From contig NZ_WEGH01000005.1 in assembly GCF_009604375.1 (NCBI RefSeq), positions 558,001 to 622,000 on the forward strand: a stretch of 64,000 bases of DNA, read 5' to 3'. Under the pieces are notes generated by a model, which was not told the DNA's origin, searched no databases, and saw nothing but the letters and a program-made list of their open reading frames with translations. Positions 60,260 through 64,000 of the stretch are shown in pieces. The stretch comes from Actinomadura macrotermitis. GTDB lineage: Bacteria; Actinomycetota; Actinomycetes; Streptosporangiales; Streptosporangiaceae. Both the position numbers and the translations under genes were made by a program. How positions within the stretch are numbered: position 1 is the stretch's first letter; each line of letters begins with the position of its first letter.

Positions 60260-62217
60260 CCGTCGACGCCCTCGGGCTCCCGCCACGCGACCGGCCCTTC
60301 GCCGGGCCCCGGCCGTTCGGTCCCGGCGACGCCGCGCGCTTCTTCGGCCGGGCGCGGGCGAGCGCGCAGGTCGCCGGGCTGTGGCGGTCGCGGCGCGTCA
60401 CCGTGCTGTCCGGGCCGTCCGGGGCGGGCCTGACCTCGCTGCTCGGCGCCGGGGTGCTGCCGCTGCTCGCACGGGACGGCGCCGACGTGCTGCCGGTCGG
60501 GCGGGTCGCCGCCTCCCCCGCCGTGGTCCCCTTCCTCACGCCCGCGGGCCGCAACCCGCTGGTCACGGCACTGCTGGACTCGTGGACACCGCCGGGAGGG
60601 CGCACCGGCCCGGCCGCCGGGCGGACGATCGGCGAGTTCCTGCGCGTTCTCCTGCGCGATCGCGCGGCGGAGGTTCCGCTCCTGGCGGCGATCGACCGGG
60701 CCGAGGACCTGCTCGCCGTGCCCGGCGGGCAGCGCGGGCATCTGGGCGACCTGCTGGAGCAGCTGTCCGGCGCGCTGCACGAGCATCCGCGGCTGCACCT
60801 GCTGCTCGCGGTGCGCGAGGCGCACCGGCCGGCCCTGCGGCCCCTGGCGGCGCGGCTGTCGGGGGACGAGCCGGCCGAGGCCGGGATCGGCTTCCTGGAA
60901 CGGGACACGGCGCTGGAGGCCGTCCGCCGCCCGCTGGAGAGCACCGACCGGCAGTTCGCGCGGGGCGCGGCCGAGTACCTGCTCGACGAGCTCGCCGTCC
61001 CCCCGGAGGACGGGCTGATCGCCCCGGCGCTCCTGCAGGTCTGCTGCGTGCGGATCTGGAGCCGCGTCCCGGCCGAGGTGCGGTCCATCACGGCCGAGCA
61101 CATCCACGCCTACGCCGACGTCGGGCGGTCGCTGACCGACTTCGTGGCGCGGGTGCTCGCCGAGACCGCCGCCGAGCACCGGATCGGCGTCGGCGACCTG
61201 CGGGCCTGGCTGCAGCGCGCCTTCGCCGGGGAGCACCGCGCCGCGTCGGGGGTCTCCGCGGCCGCCGCGCAGGCCGGCGGCATCCACCCCGGCGTGCTGG
61301 CGACGCTGGAGGACCGGCACCTGCTGCGCTCGGCGCACGGGCCCGGCGGCGTCCGGTTCGTCCTGTACCACGAGCGGCTGGCCGGGCCGCTGGCCGAGGT
61401 CCCCGGCTCCTTCACCGCGGGCGACTACCTGCGGTCGGCCGAGCTGGCGCTCGCCGCCGGGGAGCTGGAGCTGGCCGACAAGCACGTGGCCGAGGCCGAG
61501 GCGGCGGCGCCCGCGGGCGACCGGCGGCTGCGCGCCGACGCCGAGCGGCTGCGCGGCGACATCGCGGCCGAGCGCGGCCGTCCCGAGACCGCCGAGGGCC
61601 ACTACCTGAGCGCCGCCACGCTGCTGGAGGCGCTGCAGGACACCCCCGGGGTCGGGCTGCTGCTCGCCGCGATCGGCCGGCTCCAGCTCGCCCGCGGCCT
61701 GACCGTCGAGGCGTTCGACAAGCTGCGCGCCGCCGCCGACCGGCTGCCCGCCGACCCCGGCGTGCAGATCTCGCTGGCCCGCGCGCTGTGGGGCATGGGC
61801 CGGCCGCAGGCGGCGGTGAGCGTGCTCACCGGGCTCCTGTCGGCCAACGGGGACACGCCGGACGCGCTGCGCGCCCGCGGGGAGTTCCTGGCCGACCTCG
61901 GCGAGGCGCAGCGGGCGCTGCGCGACCTGGACCGGGTCCCGCGCAACCCCGGCCCGGCGGCGCGGGCCGCCCGCGCCCTCGCGCTCGCCACGCTGCAGGA
62001 CTGGGACCACGCCCGCGAGGAGATCGACGCGGCGCTCGCCGCGGCCCCGGGCAACGGCCCGGTGCTGCTCTACGCGGCCCGGATCGCCGAGCTGCGCGGC
62101 GACCGGGCGGCCGCCGCCGACCGGGCCGGGCGCGCCAAGGACGCCACCGCGCCGCGGCTCCCGCGCCATCAGGGCGAGGAGGCCGACCGGCTCCTCGGCC
62201 GGCTCCACGGCCACTGA
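60256..62217 (+). CDS. nSTAND1-like/TPR protein with degenerate P-loop
   Basis: This is a 653-residue protein. It begins PPRDRPFAGPRPFGPGDAARFFGR, the usual lead-in of nSTAND1 NTPase domains. The P-loop place reads GPSGAGLTSLLGAG: Leu59 stands where Walker A has Lys. Walker B is also altered (AAIDRAEDLL instead of DQFEELF-type). Residues 400-653 form TPR-like repeats (GDYLRSAELALAAGELELADKHV, AIGRLQLARGLTVEAFDKLRAA, ALWGMGRPQAAVSVLTGLL). It follows the precursor-like peptide and micro-ORFs by ATGA overlaps, so it belongs to the RiPP locus. It probably does not hydrolyse ATP. Its 3' end overlaps the convergent gene by 49 bases. Confidence 0.82.
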   Translation: MTVDALGLPPRDRPFAGPRPFGPGDAARFFGRARASAQVAGLWRSRRVTVLSGPSGAGLTSLLGAGVLPLLARDGADVLPVGRVAASPAVVPFLTPAGRNPLVTALLDSWTPPGGRTGPAAGRTIGEFLRVLLRDRAAEVPLLAAIDRAEDLLAVPGGQRGHLGDLLEQLSGALHEHPRLHLLLAVREAHRPALRPLAARLSGDEPAEAGIGFLERDTALEAVRRPLESTDRQFARGAAEYLLDELAVPPEDGLIAPALLQVCCVRIWSRVPAEVRSITAEHIHAYADVGRSLTDFVARVLAETAAEHRIGVGDLRAWLQRAFAGEHRAASGVSAAAAQAGGIHPGVLATLEDRHLLRSAHGPGGVRFVLYHERLAGPLAEVPGSFTAGDYLRSAELALAAGELELADKHVAEAEAAAPAGDRRLRADAERLRGDIAAERGRPETAEGHYLSAATLLEALQDTPGVGLLLAAIGRLQLARGLTVEAFDKLRAAADRLPADPGVQISLARALWGMGRPQAAVSVLTGLLSANGDTPDALRARGEFLADLGEAQRALRDLDRVPRNPGPAARAARALALATLQDWDHAREEIDAALAAAPGNGPVLLYAARIAELRGDRAAAADRAGRAKDATAPRLPRHQGEEADRLLGRLHGH

Positions 62218-62837
62218 CGCCGGGCGCGGACGGGGCCGGCGAGTGCGCTCTCGTCCGGCGCCTCCTCCTCCGGCGCGTCCCCGCCCGCCAGCACCGGGCC
62301 GAGGGCGCGCTGGAGCTCGACCGTCCAGGTGTCCAGCCCGGTGAAGTCGACCTCGCCGTTGACGTTGCCGCCCGCCGCCGGCTCACCGTTCTGCGGCTCG
62401 TCCCAGACGATGGCGTTCCCGAGCGCGACGACGAGCCCGGCGGTCGCCGCGGCGACCTGGCGGGCGGCGTGCGCGGCCCGCTCGCCGCCGGGCCCGGCGG
62501 CGTACAGCGCGGCGGCCAGCGCCGTCTCCTCGGCCACGGTCACCGCCTCGTCGTGCAGGACCGCCATCCGGGCGCGCAGGTCGGCCCGGTAGCCGTCGCC
62601 GAGCATCCGCACGTCGGCCTCGACCCGGGCCGAGGTCTTCAGCACCCGGCTCCACAGGGCGCGCCGCTCGGCGTCCAGCTCGGCGCGCCGGGCGCGGCGC
62701 CGGGCGGCCTCCTTCTCCTCCTGCTGCCTGCGCTCGCGCCGGTTCGCCTGCCGGTCGGCCAGGGCGACGGCGCCGAGGGCCGAGCCGGCCGCCCCGGCGG
62801 TGGTGACCAGCGTGGTCCACAGGACGACATCGGGCAT
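62169..62837 (-). CDS. Membrane-anchored coiled-coil protein, unknown function
   Basis: The protein has 222 residues. An N-terminal membrane helix (MPDVVLWTTLVTTAGAAGSALGAVALA) is followed by a strongly charged coiled coil (DRQANRRERRQQEEKEAARRRARRAELDAERRALWSRV) and a helical rest with an acidic patch and a basic Arg/Ser/Pro tail. I do not recognise the family. ATG at 62837 is preferred over one 16 codons earlier. The last 49 bases overlap the end of the nSTAND/TPR gene on the opposite strand, which is unusual but both frames look coding up to their stops. Confidence 0.65.
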   Translation of the reverse strand: MPDVVLWTTLVTTAGAAGSALGAVALADRQANRRERRQQEEKEAARRRARRAELDAERRALWSRVLKTSARVEADVRMLGDGYRADLRARMAVLHDEAVTVAEETALAAALYAAGPGGERAAHAARQVAAATAGLVVALGNAIVWDEPQNGEPAAGGNVNGEVDFTGLDTWTVELQRALGPVLAGGDAPEEEAPDESALAGPVRARRQWPWSRPRSRSASSP

Positions 62838-62881
62838 GGGCGCAGCCTCCCACCGCCGTGCCGGCGGCACCGCGCCACCGG

Positions 62882-63955
62882 TCACATTTGGACGGCGTCT
62901 TCCGGCCCGGAGTTCCGCGGCGGGCCGAAGACGTCGTCGCGGGCGTGGTCGAGCGCGGTCAGCACGGCGCCCTGCAGGACGGCGTTGCCTTCCACGGCGC
63001 TCGTGCGGATCTCGGTCGGCGCGGGCGACAGGGCGGCCAGGTGCCCGGCGACGGCGGCGGCGAGGGCCTCGCCGCCGCCGCGCCCGAGGGAGCCGCCGAG
63101 CACGACGAGGCCGGGGTCCAGGACGGCGACGAGCGCGAAGACGCCCTTGGTGATCCGGGCGGCGAACTCGGCCTCGCCGAGGAGGCCGGCCGTGCGGGCC
63201 TCCAGCGCGTGGCAGAACATCTCGCCGTCGACGTCCAGCAGCCCGACCTCGCCCGCGCCGCCGGACGCGCCGCGCCGCACCCGGCCGCCGAGCACGACGG
63301 CCGCGCCGACGCCGTCGTCCAGCCAGAGCAGGGCGAAGTCGGCGCGGCCGGCGGCCGCGCCGGCGCGCTGCTCGGCGACCGCGGCGAGGTTGACCTCGTT
63401 GTCCAGCAGCACCCGGACGCCGAGGCGCTCGCGCAGCGCGGCGGCGAGGTCGGGGCGCCAGCCGGGCATGCCGTTGTCGGCCGCCAGGCCGGTCGCGGGG
63501 TGGACGAGGCCGGGGGCGCCGAACACGACGGTGTGCAGGTCGCGCCCGCCCGCCGCCTCGCCGACGGCGTCCGACAGCAGCGCGGCCAGGTCGGGCGTCC
63601 CGGCGGCGGGCAGGGGGCGCGAGACCGCGCCGACCTCGGCGCCGGTGATGTCGGCGGCCGTCACGTGGACGGCGCCGCGGCGCACGTCGACCCCGGCGAC
63701 GTGGGCGCGGCCGGCCACCAGGCCGTACAGGCGCGCGTTCGGGCCGCGCCGGTCGGCGCCGGTCTCGCCGGCCGCCTCGACGAGCCCGCCCGCGCAGAGC
63801 CGCTCGACCAGGTCCGACACCGTGGGCCGGGACAGGCCGGTGAGCGCGCGCAGCTGGGGCGCGGTCAGCGGGCCGCGCTCCAGCAGCAGGTCCAGCGCGA
63901 GCCGGTCGTTGATCGCGCGGGCCAGCGTGGGGGTGGCGGTCTTCACCCCGGCCAT
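62882..63955 (-). CDS. ROK-family transcriptional repressor
   Basis: This is a 357-residue protein. Residues 10-75 are a winged helix (ARAINDRLALDLLLERGPLTAPQLRALTGLSRPTVSDLVERLCAGGLV). The ROK sugar-kinase-like part follows, with VTAADI, VFGAPGLVHPATG, LLDNEVNLAAVAEQ and WLDDGVGAAVVLGGRV. The zinc-finger region of many ROK repressors (CxCGxxGC) is replaced by DVDGEMFCHALEA, with only one Cys, so zinc binding is doubtful. It probably binds the TCAGG repeats just upstream and controls itself and sugar genes beyond the window. Confidence 0.87.
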   Translation of the reverse strand: MAGVKTATPTLARAINDRLALDLLLERGPLTAPQLRALTGLSRPTVSDLVERLCAGGLVEAAGETGADRRGPNARLYGLVAGRAHVAGVDVRRGAVHVTAADITGAEVGAVSRPLPAAGTPDLAALLSDAVGEAAGGRDLHTVVFGAPGLVHPATGLAADNGMPGWRPDLAAALRERLGVRVLLDNEVNLAAVAEQRAGAAAGRADFALLWLDDGVGAAVVLGGRVRRGASGGAGEVGLLDVDGEMFCHALEARTAGLLGEAEFAARITKGVFALVAVLDPGLVVLGGSLGRGGGEALAAAVAGHLAALSPAPTEIRTSAVEGNAVLQGAVLTALDHARDDVFGPPRNSGPEDAVQM

Positions 63956-63960
63956 ATTAG

Positions 63961-63977
63961 TCAGGGAACCTGCCTGA
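63961..63977. promoter_or_regulatory. ROK-type operator just upstream of the ROK gene
   Basis: TCAGG-N7-CCTGA, five bases beyond the ROK start codon. A second, partly cut copy TCAGG...CCTG lies at 63989-64000. Xyl/ROK repressors of actinobacteria bind AGTNAGG...CCTNAC-type sites, and TAGTCAGG fits that pattern, so autoregulation is likely. Confidence 0.5.
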
Positions 63978-64000
63978 TGCTCTTTTCATCAGGAACCCTG

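Overview
The window comes from a very GC-rich actinomycete, most likely a filamentous actinobacterium of the Streptosporangiales/Thermomonosporaceae kind (Actinomadura-like; the genus is an inference). Supporting signs are a futalosine-independent menaquinone cluster (menB, menC, menD, menE), a mycothiol-dependent DinB-type enzyme, an F420-type PPOX flavoprotein, a DUF5999 micro-protein, the GarA/FtsR/DUF881/Sbp neighbourhood known from mycobacteria and streptomycetes, and a locus related to the actinobacterial FxSxx-COOH RiPP system. About 59 genes are packed tightly, many with ATGA or GTGA stop/start overlaps. No tRNA, rRNA, insertion sequence, integrase or CRISPR array was seen, so this looks like chromosomal core to near-core DNA with one accessory-looking locus near the right end.

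Layout. 1-8.7 kb: end of a drug/metabolite transporter, Nei-type DNA glycosylase, fatty-acid desaturase, tyrosine phosphatase, a NarL-type two-component pair, a small membrane protein, and a GMC oxidoreductase with its Tat-exported partner. 8.8-13.6 kb: menaquinone genes menD-menC-menB, with menE divergent. 13.6-18.3 kb: CDF metal transporter, a primary-type sigma factor, and an ABC-2 exporter pair. 18.4-26 kb: assimilatory nitrite reduction, as a cbiX - hemD-like - nirD - nirB operon (siroheme supply plus enzyme) and a separate narK. 26-34 kb: DinB enzyme, TetR regulator, lutABC lactate operon, DUF5999, hydrolase, PPOX enzyme and a TPR protein. 34-37.2 kb: gcvP behind a textbook tandem glycine riboswitch. 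37.5-45.3 kb: a flippase-like membrane protein, then the conserved MerR - DUF151 nuclease - FtsR-like - GarA-like - DUF881 - Sbp - DUF881 series. 45.4-54.2 kb: LysE exporter with a divergent MocR regulator, a nucleotidyltransferase/phosphomannomutase-like fusion with a CDP-alcohol phosphatidyltransferase, Nudix, purine deaminase, and thiC behind a TPP riboswitch.

54.2-62.2 kb is the most unusual part. It is a variant FxSxx-type RiPP locus: a radical SAM/SPASM maturase, an HExxH partner, a convergent NB-ARC/TPR protein, a precursor-like peptide whose FxSxx-like motif has Ala for Ser and is not C-terminal (FQAKL plus a 23-residue tail), two micro-ORFs linked by successive ATGA overlaps, and an nSTAND-like/TPR protein that lacks the Walker A lysine. 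A coiled-coil membrane protein and a ROK repressor close the window.

A second window-wide signal is a 17-bp near-palindrome, CCTT(T/G)AC-N3-GTAAG(G/T)T. It occurs four times (upstream of the two-component system, just after the CDF gene, inside nirB, and 8 bases before tetR), with a weaker fifth match. The copy next to tetR makes it a candidate TetR operator.
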